Shown here one piece after another: positions 9,099-17,408 of a stretch of 64,000 bases of DNA. The position numbers and the translations under genes were made by a program. Location: positions 120,868-184,867 of the forward strand of contig CANARY010000003.1 in the NCBI GenBank assembly GCA_947364235.1. The letters are read 5' to 3'. The notes beneath the pieces are model-generated. The model was not told where the DNA came from, ran no database searches, and saw only the letters and a list, made by a program, of their open reading frames with translations. The stretch's first letter is position 1. The number at the start of each line of letters is the position of its first letter. Origin of the DNA: an uncultured Candidatus Melainabacteria bacterium. GTDB taxonomy: Bacteria; Cyanobacteriota; Vampirovibrionia; Gastranaerophilales; Gastranaerophilaceae.

Positions 9099-9132
9099 GG
9101 GTAAATAAATTGGGTGAGCGTGTGACTACAAG
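9099..9132 (+). repeat. Intergenic repeat-family copy B
   Basis: GGGTAAAT (9099-9106) and ACTACAAG (9125-9132), 18 bases apart, lie in the spacer between the anti-sigma and sigma genes. The GGGTAA at 9092-9097 also supplies the stop codon of the upstream gene. It matches copies A, C and the radA insertion in box order and spacing. Confidence 0.45.
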
Positions 9133-9149
9133 CTTATCGCGGTGAATGA

Positions 9150-9647
9150 ATGAATTTCGACGAAATAATAAAAACTAATAAAACTAATATAAAAAATATA
9201 ATAAGATTGATTACCAGAAGTGAAAATGAAGATTTGGAGCAAGAGGTATATATTAAGCTCTGGAAAAATGCTGATAAATACGAAGAACGAGGAAGTTTGA
9301 AGAGCTGGATTGGTACTATTGCAAAAAATACTTCAAAGGATTATTTGAAGTCTGCTGTTGTAAGATATGAGAATGATTCAACTTCTGATGAATACGTTGT
9401 AACAAGTATAAAAGACAAAAAAGCAACTCCTGAAGATAATATTGTTGCTCTGGAGCGCAGAAAAAAAATAATTAAGGCGATTGATAGTTTGAAGCCGAAG
9501 CTTAAAGAAACTATTATGCTTTGTGAAATTCAAGGTTTTACTTATGAGGAAGCTGCAAAGAAGCTCAAGTGTCCGATAGGAACGGTTAAATCAAGAATTT
9601 ACAATGCAAAAAAAGAATTAGCAGAAGTATTAAGTGATTTATTATAA
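9150..9647 (+). CDS. ECF-family RNA polymerase sigma factor
   Basis: The 165-residue protein has sigma region 2 (about 25-90: EDLEQEVYIKLWKNADKYEERGSL is the -10 recognition helix area, then WIGTIAKNTSKDYL) and region 4 (about 110-160, with the helix-turn-helix GFTYEEAAKKLKCPIGTVKSRIYNAKKEL). Regions 1 and 3 are absent, as expected for ECF sigmas. It directs polymerase to stress genes, probably including its own operon. It is encoded between its likely anti-sigma and a Spy/CpxP-like periplasmic chaperone, pointing to envelope stress. Start ATG 9150 was chosen for length; an overlapping ATG at 9146 is in a different frame that stops early. Confidence 0.9.
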   Translation: MNFDEIIKTNKTNIKNIIRLITRSENEDLEQEVYIKLWKNADKYEERGSLKSWIGTIAKNTSKDYLKSAVVRYENDSTSDEYVVTSIKDKKATPEDNIVALERRKKIIKAIDSLKPKLKETIMLCEIQGFTYEEAAKKLKCPIGTVKSRIYNAKKELAEVLSDLL

Positions 9648-9662
9648 TAAGAGAGGTGAATT

Positions 9663-10136
9663 ATGAAAAAATTATTAGTTTTAATGCTTGCGATATTTTC
9701 AATACAGGCATATTCAGCAGCTTTTGCTGTTCCTTGTGGAAATAGCGATGTAGAAAGACCTTCAAAAGAAGAAATTATGCAGAAAAGAAAAGCCCGTGAA
9801 GCTGAGTTTGAACAAAAACTTGGACTTACAGAAGCTCAGAAGGTAAAAGCTAAAGAACTTCGCGTAAAAGGTCGTGAAAAAATGAAACCGGTTATTGAAG
9901 AAATAAAATCTAAAAAACAGGAAGCAAAGATGGTTAAGCTTTCAAGAATGGCTGTTCAAGCCCAAGAAGAAAAGCTTGCAGAAATCGATGCCGAGCTGAA
10001 AGTTCTTGAAGAGAAAGCAAATGAGATTAGAAAACAAAATATGAAAGATTTCGAATCGATTTTAACCCGTGAGCAAAAAAGAATTCTTAAACAAATGAAA
10101 AAAGAAGGCAGAAAGAAATTCGAAGAAAAAAGGTAA
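9663..10136 (+). CDS. Spy/CpxP-like periplasmic LTxxQ protein
   Basis: The 157-residue protein has a signal peptide (MKKLLVLMLAIFSIQAYSAAFA) and an almost wholly alpha-helical, Lys/Glu-rich mature part. Two LTxxQ motifs typical of Spy/CpxP, LTEAQ (about 57) and LTREQ (about 134), flank a long coiled-coil stretch. Family members are periplasmic chaperones or stress sensors. It is preceded by GAGAGGTG and follows the ECF sigma by 15 bp, so it is probably both a target of and a feedback partner for that system. A strong terminator follows at 10142. Confidence 0.8.
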   Translation: MKKLLVLMLAIFSIQAYSAAFAVPCGNSDVERPSKEEIMQKRKAREAEFEQKLGLTEAQKVKAKELRVKGREKMKPVIEEIKSKKQEAKMVKLSRMAVQAQEEKLAEIDAELKVLEEKANEIRKQNMKDFESILTREQKRILKQMKKEGRKKFEEKR

Positions 10137-10141
10137 TAAAC

Positions 10142-10174
10142 AAAAGCGGACCGGCTTTAGCCGGTCCGCTTTTG
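10142..10174. terminator. Bidirectional terminator between convergent genes
   Basis: A 14-bp perfect stem (10142-10155 with 10160-10173, GC-rich core) has a four-base loop and A/T tails on both sides. It serves the Spy-like gene on plus and the HEAT-like gene on minus. Confidence 0.9.
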
Positions 10175-10183
10175 TTATATTAA

Positions 10184-11383
10184 TTAGTTATTCAATGCTC
10201 TAGCTGCTGCCATTGCAACTTGCGGGTTGGAATCCGCTTGAGCTAAAGTATAAAGTTTAGTCAATTCTTCTTTGTATTCAGGTCTTTGAATATGCCTTAA
10301 AGCATCAATTGCTGCAATTTTTACTTCTGAATTCGGATTATATCTAAGCGCATCTACTATTGCTGCTGAGCCTGGTAAATCAGTTAGAGGCACTATATTT
10401 CCGGTATGTCTTTCTACTTCGTCTGCATAAACCTTAGCGAGAATAGACATTGTGAAAAGGGCGTATTCTTTGTTTCTTTCAGCCATTTCCATTGGAGAAA
10501 GCTGGTTTGCTAACGCTAAATCTGCTTCGTTTACAGGATAAGGAAGTTTTGGCTGGGTGTTGCTGCTTCTTGCTGTTTCAATCGCGATAAAGTTTGCGAT
10601 AAGTTTCTTTCTTGCCTGCACTTGTTCTTCTGATGGTGCTGCAAGGTTTGTGCTGTCAGCTTTGGTAATATCTATTAAGCTTGAAAAAACTTCTCTTACA
10701 ATATAAGGAATAGCGTTTTCTTTATCATCAAGCGACAAACGCGCGATTTCTTCCATTTGTTGAGCTTGAACATCAAAATCTGGGTTTGTTAAGTTGGAAA
10801 CTACAAGTGAAATATCTACATCAGGCAAAATTTCTTCTCCAGGAATTATTTCAGGACGTTTAATTTCTGATACAGAGATTTGGTTATCAGCTTTTTTAAT
10901 TTTTTCTGTTTCAGCTTCCATGATTTTTACATCATTGATGATGTTGTCCTCTGCTTCAGCGTTTGCTTTTTCTGCTTCTACAGAAGTGTAGCTGGCTTCT
11001 GGAGCTTCAACGTTTTCAGGTTCTTCTTCAATTTCGATTTCTTCTGGTTCGTCTTCGATTTCAATTTCTACTTCGTTTTCTATTTTAGGAAGAATTACGT
11101 TTGTTGTAGTGTAAGCAATATTAAATCCTTGAGGAAGCGGAATACGTTTTGGATTTACCATATCAAAAGTTACAGGACTTTCTGATTCAGGGTAAGCATA
11201 AATACGTTTTGGCTCAGTGTTAACAGATGGATTATCAATATCAATATTGACTGCATTATAAATACCATTATCATCAATATAAGTGTTTCGGTTATTTGCT
11301 GCGTTAACTTCCGGTTGGCGGATGTTAATTTTTACAGCATTATAATTTGGTTTGTTTGCACTATTATCAATTGATTGAACCAT
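10184..11383 (-). CDS. HEAT-repeat-like protein with long disordered N-terminus
   Basis: This 399-residue protein has no signal peptide. Residues 1-180 are low-complexity, Asn-rich and then strongly acidic (runs of Glu/Ile/Pro around 95-130), and are probably disordered. Residues 185-399 are helical and end in two HEAT/PBS-like repeats: SEVKIAAIDALRHIQRPEYKE and NPQVAMAAARALNN. This layout is typical of lineage-specific proteins of the group suggested in the summary; the function is unknown. Upstream on minus, GCAA (11445-11442) and TATACT (11421-11416) are 20 bases apart, an arrangement also seen before four other such genes. The motAB cluster lies upstream on the same strand. Confidence 0.68.
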   Translation of the reverse strand: MVQSIDNSANKPNYNAVKINIRQPEVNAANNRNTYIDDNGIYNAVNIDIDNPSVNTEPKRIYAYPESESPVTFDMVNPKRIPLPQGFNIAYTTTNVILPKIENEVEIEIEDEPEEIEIEEEPENVEAPEASYTSVEAEKANAEAEDNIINDVKIMEAETEKIKKADNQISVSEIKRPEIIPGEEILPDVDISLVVSNLTNPDFDVQAQQMEEIARLSLDDKENAIPYIVREVFSSLIDITKADSTNLAAPSEEQVQARKKLIANFIAIETARSSNTQPKLPYPVNEADLALANQLSPMEMAERNKEYALFTMSILAKVYADEVERHTGNIVPLTDLPGSAAIVDALRYNPNSEVKIAAIDALRHIQRPEYKEELTKLYTLAQADSNPQVAMAAARALNN

Positions 11384-11473
11384 GTTTTACTTCCTTTCGA
11401 TACTACACATCTGATAGTATAAGGTAAATCAAGATAAAAAGTTGCTTTTTTATTAAAACATGTTTACAAATGT

Positions 11474-12079
11474 TTACATCATATTTATTACATCAATGCC
11501 GCGGAAGTCGAAAATTTTCTTTGTATTATTTTTTAATTTTTCTTCTGCAAGAAGGCAGCCGACAATTGCTTCTAATTGAGCAACAGGCATCATGTTGATT
11601 GGAAGAGAATCGAACCCGAATTCGTATTTTAGTGCAGATTGAAGAAATTTGCAGTCTGCGCTTGAGCGTTCTTTGAAGTTAGAATACAAGTTAAGCTTTT
11701 GCCTTGTTAAATAAACTTCGTATCTTGAGATTTCAACGCCATCGTTTTGAAGTTTAGAAAAAAGCTCGCATCCTCTAGCAGCGAATCTTTGCATCCAGTT
11801 ATCCCTGTTTAAAAACTCATTTTTTTTAGAATGGATTAACTGATAAGGTTTTGATAGAACGCGCCATTTTCCTTCCATCATTGTGTTATCCCAAGGAAGT
11901 GAAATGCAGAATACTGAGTCTTTTAAAGATGTATAATTATCGAAAAAAAGCTGAACATCGTGCATTGAAAAAAGCTTGTCTACGTAAATAAGTTTTCCTG
12001 TTGCGATTTCTCTTACAGCAACACCGCTTTCAACAGAAGAAGAAGGGCCCAGCGACATTCCTACTGAATACTGTATCAT
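11474..12079 (-). CDS. Conserved protein, possible RNase H-like fold
   Basis: The 201-residue protein begins with a strand-rich segment (IQYSVGMSLGPSSSVESGVAVREI, then KLIYVDKLF) like the first strands of an RNase H/RuvC or DUF429-type fold. A helical C-terminal half ends with a hydrophobic motif around AIVGCLLAEEKL. The catalytic acids of nucleases are not clearly conserved. It overlaps motB by 4 bp (ATGA), so it is co-transcribed with motA-motB and may serve the same machine. I could not assign a family. Confidence 0.6.
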   Translation of the reverse strand: MIQYSVGMSLGPSSSVESGVAVREIATGKLIYVDKLFSMHDVQLFFDNYTSLKDSVFCISLPWDNTMMEGKWRVLSKPYQLIHSKKNEFLNRDNWMQRFAARGCELFSKLQNDGVEISRYEVYLTRQKLNLYSNFKERSSADCKFLQSALKYEFGFDSLPINMMPVAQLEAIVGCLLAEEKLKNNTKKIFDFRGIDVINMM

Positions 12080-13131
12080 AGTCCGAAATCCTCGTCTTCA
12101 GGAATATTTGAATCTAATTTTATAACACGCCTTTCAACGGCCGGCATTCCATTTTCTTCTTTTTCAAGGTTGATGTAAAGCTCCATATTCTTTTTAGAAA
12201 GTTTTTCGCTTTTTTGTTTTTGAATCCGTTTTTGGTTGTCTTCTAAAAGTTTTCTGGCCGCAGGAGAAATGGAATCGCCTTCAACCATATTAATAACGCG
12301 TTGGCGTTCTTTTTGTATTGCTTCCTGCTGAATTTTTGTAAGTTTTAAGGTATTGTCGTTTTGTGTTTCAAACTGCCTTTTGTATTTGTTTTTCAAAATT
12401 AAGATTTCAACTCTTCTATTAGCCGGGTCTTTAGGAGATATAGCACTTTCAAGCGGACGTGTGTCTGCGTATCCTATTGCAGTGAAAAGTGAAGGTGAGA
12501 ACTTAAATCTATCAATCAAATATCTTACTACAGAAGATGCTCTGGCAGATGACAGCTCCCAGTTTGAAGGGTACTGAGTGCTTTTAATCGGGTCACTATC
12601 TGTGTGGCCTTCAACTCTCATTGAGTGAAGAACAAATTTCTTGCAGATTAATACACCGACTTTATCAAGTAATTTTTTTGCTCCTTTATCAAGATAAGCT
12701 GAAGCTGGTGCAAAAAGGTACTTGTCGTCAAAAGTTAATAACAAACCTTTTTCTGTCATTTTTGAAGTTATTCCGTCGAGTTCTCCTGCTTTTTTAAGTT
12801 CTTCGATAGTTTCTTCAATTTCTCTGAAAGATTCTTCTTCGTATTTAGGGCTTATGTATTCCAGCATAAGGCTGGGAATGAACGAATTTGCCTGCTGCTG
12901 GTCAAACATAGAATCGCTTCCATCCATAATTGACTGCTGGCCGTCCATTAATGCATTCTGGCTGAAAGCATATTTTAAAGACTCTTGAAGTTTTGCAAAA
13001 TCATTGACGTCTGTTTGTGCAAGAGCGTAAAGTACAACGAATGTTGCAAACAGCAGAGTAATAAAGTCGGCATAAGAAACCAGCCATCTTTCAAGATTTT
13101 CATGTTCTGGATGTTTTGGTTTTTTAGCCAT
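12076..13131 (-). CDS. motB: MotB-like stator protein with OmpA domain
   Basis: The protein has one membrane helix near the N-terminus with the proton-binding Asp of MotB (VSYADFITLLFATFVVLYAL, Asp at about 24), a plug/linker region and an OmpA-type peptidoglycan-binding domain (about 125-255, with VEGHTDSDPI and WELSSARASSVVRYL). A charged, coiled C-terminal tail of about 90 residues is longer than in typical MotB. I chose ATG 13131 (AAGGA upstream) over a TTG 27 bp earlier; this gives 351 residues and an 8-bp overlap with motA. It anchors the stator that converts ion flow into rotation or another motion. Confidence 0.88.
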   Translation of the reverse strand: MAKKPKHPEHENLERWLVSYADFITLLFATFVVLYALAQTDVNDFAKLQESLKYAFSQNALMDGQQSIMDGSDSMFDQQQANSFIPSLMLEYISPKYEEESFREIEETIEELKKAGELDGITSKMTEKGLLLTFDDKYLFAPASAYLDKGAKKLLDKVGVLICKKFVLHSMRVEGHTDSDPIKSTQYPSNWELSSARASSVVRYLIDRFKFSPSLFTAIGYADTRPLESAISPKDPANRRVEILILKNKYKRQFETQNDNTLKLTKIQQEAIQKERQRVINMVEGDSISPAARKLLEDNQKRIQKQKSEKLSKKNMELYINLEKEENGMPAVERRVIKLDSNIPEDEDFGL

Positions 13132-13894
13132 TCGGTTTTGCGTCCTTGTTATCTTCAAGTATAAATGAGCGTAATTTTCTTTCGATTAGCACAGGGCTTT
13201 CACCTGCTTGTATAGATAAAACGCCTTCAAGTATCATGTTTTTGTATAAAAATACGCTTTGATAAATAAATTTAATTCTTGTGCTTATTGGAATCATCAC
13301 TAAGTTTGCAGCGAACAAACCATAAATTGTAGCAACAAAGGCAACTGCAATGCCGGCTCCAAGTTTAGACGGGTCAGAAAGGTTCTGCATAACCTGAATT
13401 AGCCCGAGTACAGCGCCGATGATACCAAGTGTCGGTGAGTATCCGCCGAAAGATTCATATACTTTCGCTGCATTATTAACATAGTTTTCGAACTGTTCAA
13501 TCTGGTTTTCCATCATTTCTCTGACAAGCGAAGGGTCTGTGCCGTCAGCAACAGCTCCTAAACCAAGAGTTAAGAGCGGGTCAGAAGCATTGTAAGCTTC
13601 TTTTTCAAGAGCAATGATACCTTCTTTTCTGGCTTTTGTTGCAAATCCGCCGATTTCTGTAATAAGAGCATTGAAATCAGATTTTGGAGGCATAAATACA
13701 TTTTTTAGCATTAATATTGCAGATAAAAGTGTTTTTGAAGGGAAGCTTAAAACTACAGCACCTGTAGTACCGCCAAGTACGATAAAAGCTGCTGTAATCT
13801 GAAGCAGCTGGCCGATGTTTCCGCCTTCCATTGCTTGACCGGTTAAAATAAAGCCTAATCCTAAAAACAGCCCTATGACTGCAAATATATCCAT
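13124..13894 (-). CDS. motA: MotA-like stator channel protein
   Basis: The 256-residue protein has four membrane helices in the MotA/TolQ/ExbB pattern: about 3-20, 30-50, 150-172 and 180-205. The signature GGYSPTLGIIGAVLGLIQVM opens the third helix, and the cytoplasmic loop between helices 2 and 3 (about 55-150) has the usual length. It forms the ion channel of the stator with MotB, encoded immediately downstream with an overlap. No other flagellar genes are in this window, although sigma28-type promoters are. A flagellar or gliding-type motor elsewhere in the genome is therefore likely but unproven. Confidence 0.9.
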   Translation of the reverse strand: MDIFAVIGLFLGLGFILTGQAMEGGNIGQLLQITAAFIVLGGTTGAVVLSFPSKTLLSAILMLKNVFMPPKSDFNALITEIGGFATKARKEGIIALEKEAYNASDPLLTLGLGAVADGTDPSLVREMMENQIEQFENYVNNAAKVYESFGGYSPTLGIIGAVLGLIQVMQNLSDPSKLGAGIAVAFVATIYGLFAANLVMIPISTRIKFIYQSVFLYKNMILEGVLSIQAGESPVLIERKLRSFILEDNKDAKPNG

Positions 13895-13970
13895 AACTAT
13901 CTCCGATTGTATACTATTCTGAATATATTAAACTATATTTTAGCCCCTTTGAAATCCTTTAAATAAAGGA

Positions 13971-16088
13971 TTAAATCCCTTCAAAATTCCCGGCAAGAAC
14001 TTTTAAAGCTTTGTCTTCTGCTTTTTGTGCTCTGTCTAAAGCTCCTTGAAGCCCTGAGTTATCAAAGTTTTTCTGAATATTAGCTGCTGTTTGAGAAGGA
14101 ATATATGTACGTTTTTGTGCATCAACTTTATCTGATTTTATTGTGCAATCTGAAGAAGGAATATAAGTATAATTATCTGTTTTATTTTCCTGAATAGGAG
14201 CAGGAATTATATTTTCTTGTGAAGGGATATAAGTATAATTATCGGCTTTTTCTTCTTGAGGAGCTTGCGGAGTATTGCCTCTCATAGCGATTTGTGCGCC
14301 TTGAGGACCAAATTGTTTACGACTTTGTGCTTCATAGAGTCTCTTATTCAAATCTTCTCTAAGGAATTTTTCCTGCTGTTTTCTTTCCTGTTTTCGTTCG
14401 TCTTGTTTCATAGAATCATAAGATTTTCCGAAAATGGTTGTCGTACATTTAGTAAGCGCAGCGCCTAAAACTCCCATAGAGAGCAGCCCCCACACGCCAA
14501 ATCTCATAGGAATTGCAATTCCGTCTTTCAAAAATCTTGGTAAATCGTGCAGAACTTTTGAACCTCTGCCTCCGCCATGATAGCCTTTGAAATTACCCAG
14601 GTCGAACGTTAAAGCTCCGGCAAGTTTTCTGATACCTCTTGTGAAAATATTTTGTCCTTTTACTTTAGAAAGTTCTTTTACCTGTTTTTTTGCTTCTTTA
14701 AGCGCAGTGTTGTATTCTGCTTTTGACTTAAACTGACTTTGTCTGAGCGGTTCTTTTCCCATAAGTGATTTTAATTTATCTGTAAATCCGCTTCCGGCTT
14801 TATCATTAAATTCTTTTTTAATTTGTCTTACTTTTACGACCTGGTCTTTTGTCATACCTGCATTCTTGATACCGCCTATTGCGTGAAGCATTTTAAGGGC
14901 AATAGGGAAAGTAAATACCCACGAAATATTTTCGACGAAACCATTAACGGCAGTACCGATTTTCTGGTCTTTGTCTGCTTTTCCGACATTGATACCCAGC
15001 TCTACAAGAAGCGGAGAAATGAAAATTAACGCTCCAAGCTTGCCGCCTCCGAATGTTAAGCCGCGGTGAACCATCTGCATCAATTTAGAAGTGAATCTTC
15101 CTGTTGCAGTTTTAGCGCCGCCTGATACGCTGTGAAGCTTATTAAACACTTCGTCACAACCGATTGTTCTTTCAAATGTTTTTGTAGCAGGTCCCATCCA
15201 GCCATAATGGCCTGTACCCATTTTGACCTTGCCGCCGACTTTTCCGGCTGCTATTTTTACGTCATTAATGTACTTGCCGTACATATCTTCTTTGATAAGA
15301 TTAATCTTCTCAGCTGTTAATCCCATTTCTTTTAAGATTTCGTTTTTAGCTGCACTAACTGCATCTTCTCCAAGTGCTTGAATCTTTTTAATCTGTTCAG
15401 GAGTTCTGCCAAGGCGTTCAAGCATAAGCTGAGTTACTGCTTTCTCTTGCGGAAGCTGTGATACTTTTTGGACATTGAAGCTTTTTTTAAGCATTTCAAG
15501 TTCAAACTTATTCGGTCCAAGGTCTTGTAGTTTTGGAATTTCCTGTGTATTTAAATGGAGTGCGTCAGTTATTCTTAAAAACTCCTGAACGACTTCCTGG
15601 TTGTGGCTGAACATTTGACTTCTTGCCATAGACCATTCCGGCATGGTCGGAGTGTCTTTCATTGCACGAAGAATAGCGCTTTTTCCAGCAAGCTGCTTAC
15701 CTCTTTTTCCGATTGCCCCGGCTCCGTTTAAAACTGTTTGAATAGGTTTATTCTGGATAAGTTTAGAGTTTTGAATTTTATCTCCAAAGTTTGCTGCTTT
15801 TGCAGTAAGGCTGGTTTCATACTTACCGCTGCAAGCTTTTGAATAAGCGTCTAAACCAACCCCAAGCCCGAGCCATGTTCCCAGTACAGCTAAAGGATGT
15901 TCGAAGAAAGGTTTTAAAAGCATGTCATACATCGGATTTGCTTTGAAAGCGTCTTTAAAGCCCATATTGTTGTATGTATCCGGAACATAATAATAATTCG
16001 GAATACGCACTTGCTGTTGAGCTTGAGGCTGTTTGGCATAATCCTGAGGAATGTATTGATTACTTATGTTCGTATTAATTTGTGACAC
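13971..16088 (-). CDS. Large lineage-specific membrane protein with YIP motifs
   Basis: The 705-residue protein starts at GTG 16088, with AAAAAGG seven bases upstream. Residues 10-16 read NQYIPQD; an equivalent NQYIPRD occupies residues 10-16 of the unrelated protein at 59431. Hydrophobic segments near 60-80, 345-365, 385-410 and 530-550 suggest a polytopic membrane protein. The C-terminal 100 residues are hydrophilic and repeat a TYIPS unit near 618, 640 and 660. No enzyme motif was seen. Upstream on minus, GCAA (16147-16144) and TATATT (16122-16117) are 21 bases apart. The function is unknown; the repeats look like a tag or interaction motif. Confidence 0.65.
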   Translation of the reverse strand: MSQINTNISNQYIPQDYAKQPQAQQQVRIPNYYYVPDTYNNMGFKDAFKANPMYDMLLKPFFEHPLAVLGTWLGLGVGLDAYSKACSGKYETSLTAKAANFGDKIQNSKLIQNKPIQTVLNGAGAIGKRGKQLAGKSAILRAMKDTPTMPEWSMARSQMFSHNQEVVQEFLRITDALHLNTQEIPKLQDLGPNKFELEMLKKSFNVQKVSQLPQEKAVTQLMLERLGRTPEQIKKIQALGEDAVSAAKNEILKEMGLTAEKINLIKEDMYGKYINDVKIAAGKVGGKVKMGTGHYGWMGPATKTFERTIGCDEVFNKLHSVSGGAKTATGRFTSKLMQMVHRGLTFGGGKLGALIFISPLLVELGINVGKADKDQKIGTAVNGFVENISWVFTFPIALKMLHAIGGIKNAGMTKDQVVKVRQIKKEFNDKAGSGFTDKLKSLMGKEPLRQSQFKSKAEYNTALKEAKKQVKELSKVKGQNIFTRGIRKLAGALTFDLGNFKGYHGGGRGSKVLHDLPRFLKDGIAIPMRFGVWGLLSMGVLGAALTKCTTTIFGKSYDSMKQDERKQERKQQEKFLREDLNKRLYEAQSRKQFGPQGAQIAMRGNTPQAPQEEKADNYTYIPSQENIIPAPIQENKTDNYTYIPSSDCTIKSDKVDAQKRTYIPSQTAANIQKNFDNSGLQGALDRAQKAEDKALKVLAGNFEGI

Positions 16089-16163
16089 AATAAGACCTTT
16101 TTCTAACCTAACTATTAATATAAAGTCATGTTGTTACAAAAAATTGCCTTTTGTGAATAAATA

Positions 16164-17237
16164 TTAAGCTTTTTCTTTTATGCATAGTTCACAGCACATA
16201 CTGCAAGCTCCGAACACTCCGCCATTTGCTTTCAGGTTTTTTCTGAAGCAGCAATATTTAGGGTCATTAAAAATTTCTTTTAAACTTTTTTCTTTTACGT
16301 TTCCTATTTTCATTGACAAACACGGGTAAATATATCCTTCAGGATTTATAAACATGTTGTTGTAAGGAAATGTACAAGGTTCATAAATTTCTTGTATAGG
16401 TTTGTCTGCTGGAAGTGCAAAAAACTCTTCAATCTTGTTTAGCGGGTTTGAAGAGTATTCAAATTTTGGTGAAAAACGCAGTTTAGTTTTGCCTTTTAAG
16501 CTTTCGATTTCGCGGTAAACCTCTTTAAAATGCTCCATATCAAAATAAGGTTTGACTGGAAAGTCAGCATTAAATTCAGGTATAAAACTTTCTTGTAATA
16601 AAGAGCTTTGTTTCCAGTTATTGTTTCTCAAAAATGAGATAGAAAGAAACTCAAAGTTCATTTTTTCACAGAGTTTGTAAAGTTTAACTAAATCATCAAG
16701 ATTGTTTTCGAGAACAATTGTTTTTATATCTACCATCTGGTTAGGTTTTTGAGATTTTAAGTTCTCAAGGTTAGAAATTATTTTATCGAAAATACCTTCT
16801 TTACCTCGATTTTTATCGTGGTTTTCTCCAAAACCGTCAAGTGAAACAGATAATAAAAGAAGCTTGTATTTAATAAAAGCTTTGATAATTTCATCTGTGA
16901 TTAAAATTCCGTTTGAGACAACGTGTGTTTTATTCCAGAGTTTTTTTGATGTGTAAGCAAGAATTTCAATAAAATCTTTGCGAATAAGCGGTTCACCTCC
17001 GACCAGAGTTGCTATTGAGTAGAAAGGCATCTGGTCAATAACTCTTTTCCATTCATCTGTTGTAAGTTCCTGCTTATTACGTTCAGAGCCTACATAGCAA
17101 TATGGGCATTGCAAATTGCAGCGGTAAGTCAGTTCAAGAAAATATCTGAAAGGGATTTTTGCTCTTCCGTATTTATCGTTATACGAAAGTGATGTATAAA
17201 AATTTCTAGCCCAATCAAACAAACTTGAATAATTCAT
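16164..17237 (-). CDS. Radical SAM / SPASM-domain protein
   Basis: The 357-residue enzyme has the radical SAM cluster motif CNLQCPYC (Cys-x3-Cys-x2-Cys, about 38-45) after LELTYR, a GGEPLIRKDF SAM-binding segment, and a C-terminal Cys-rich SPASM-like region: Cys in CTFPYNNMF and PCLSMKIGN, then CSMCCELC near the end. Such enzymes mature peptides or activate other enzymes through auxiliary Fe-S clusters. No precursor peptide gene is adjacent, so the substrate is unknown; heme-biosynthesis-like or sulfatase-maturase-like roles are both possible. The start has GGGGGA at good spacing. A promoter lies at 17305-17332. Confidence 0.85.
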   Translation of the reverse strand: MNYSSLFDWARNFYTSLSYNDKYGRAKIPFRYFLELTYRCNLQCPYCYVGSERNKQELTTDEWKRVIDQMPFYSIATLVGGEPLIRKDFIEILAYTSKKLWNKTHVVSNGILITDEIIKAFIKYKLLLLSVSLDGFGENHDKNRGKEGIFDKIISNLENLKSQKPNQMVDIKTIVLENNLDDLVKLYKLCEKMNFEFLSISFLRNNNWKQSSLLQESFIPEFNADFPVKPYFDMEHFKEVYREIESLKGKTKLRFSPKFEYSSNPLNKIEEFFALPADKPIQEIYEPCTFPYNNMFINPEGYIYPCLSMKIGNVKEKSLKEIFNDPKYCCFRKNLKANGGVFGACSMCCELCIKEKA

Positions 17238-17304
17238 AAATCCCCCGCAATCTCTAGTCCTTATATTAACATAAAGTTTAATGATTGTTGAGAGGTTTAG
17301 ATTT

Positions 17305-17332
17305 AATATAATAAAGAATCCTCATCGCTCAA
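17305..17332 (-). promoter_or_regulatory. Sigma70-type promoter for the radical SAM gene
   Basis: On the minus strand TTGAGC (17332-17327), a 16-base spacer and TATATT (17310-17305) precede the radical SAM gene by about 65 bases. Confidence 0.5.
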
Positions 17333-17337
17333 ACTTT

Positions 17338-17354
17338 CCTCCCTTTTCGGGAGG
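17338..17354. other. Short GC hairpin between terminator and promoter
   Basis: CCTCCC (17338-17343) pairs with GGGAGG (17349-17354) over a five-base loop. It lies between the deoC terminator and the radical SAM promoter and may be a second, weaker terminator hairpin. Confidence 0.45.
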
Positions 17355-17364
17355 ATTTCTTTAT

Positions 17365-17400
17365 AAAAAGGGCGGACGCGATATCGCGTCCGCCCTTTTT
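17365..17400 (-). terminator. Terminator downstream of deoC
   Basis: A near-perfect palindrome with long GC arms (centre between 17382 and 17383) is flanked by A and T runs. It is the Rho-independent terminator of the minus-strand deoC operon. Confidence 0.9.
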
Positions 17401-17408
17401 ATTAATTC

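Noticed and set aside
12076..13158. Earlier TTG start for motB
   Set aside because: ATG 13131 has AAGGA upstream and gives the normal MotB N-terminus; the TTG has no ribosome site.
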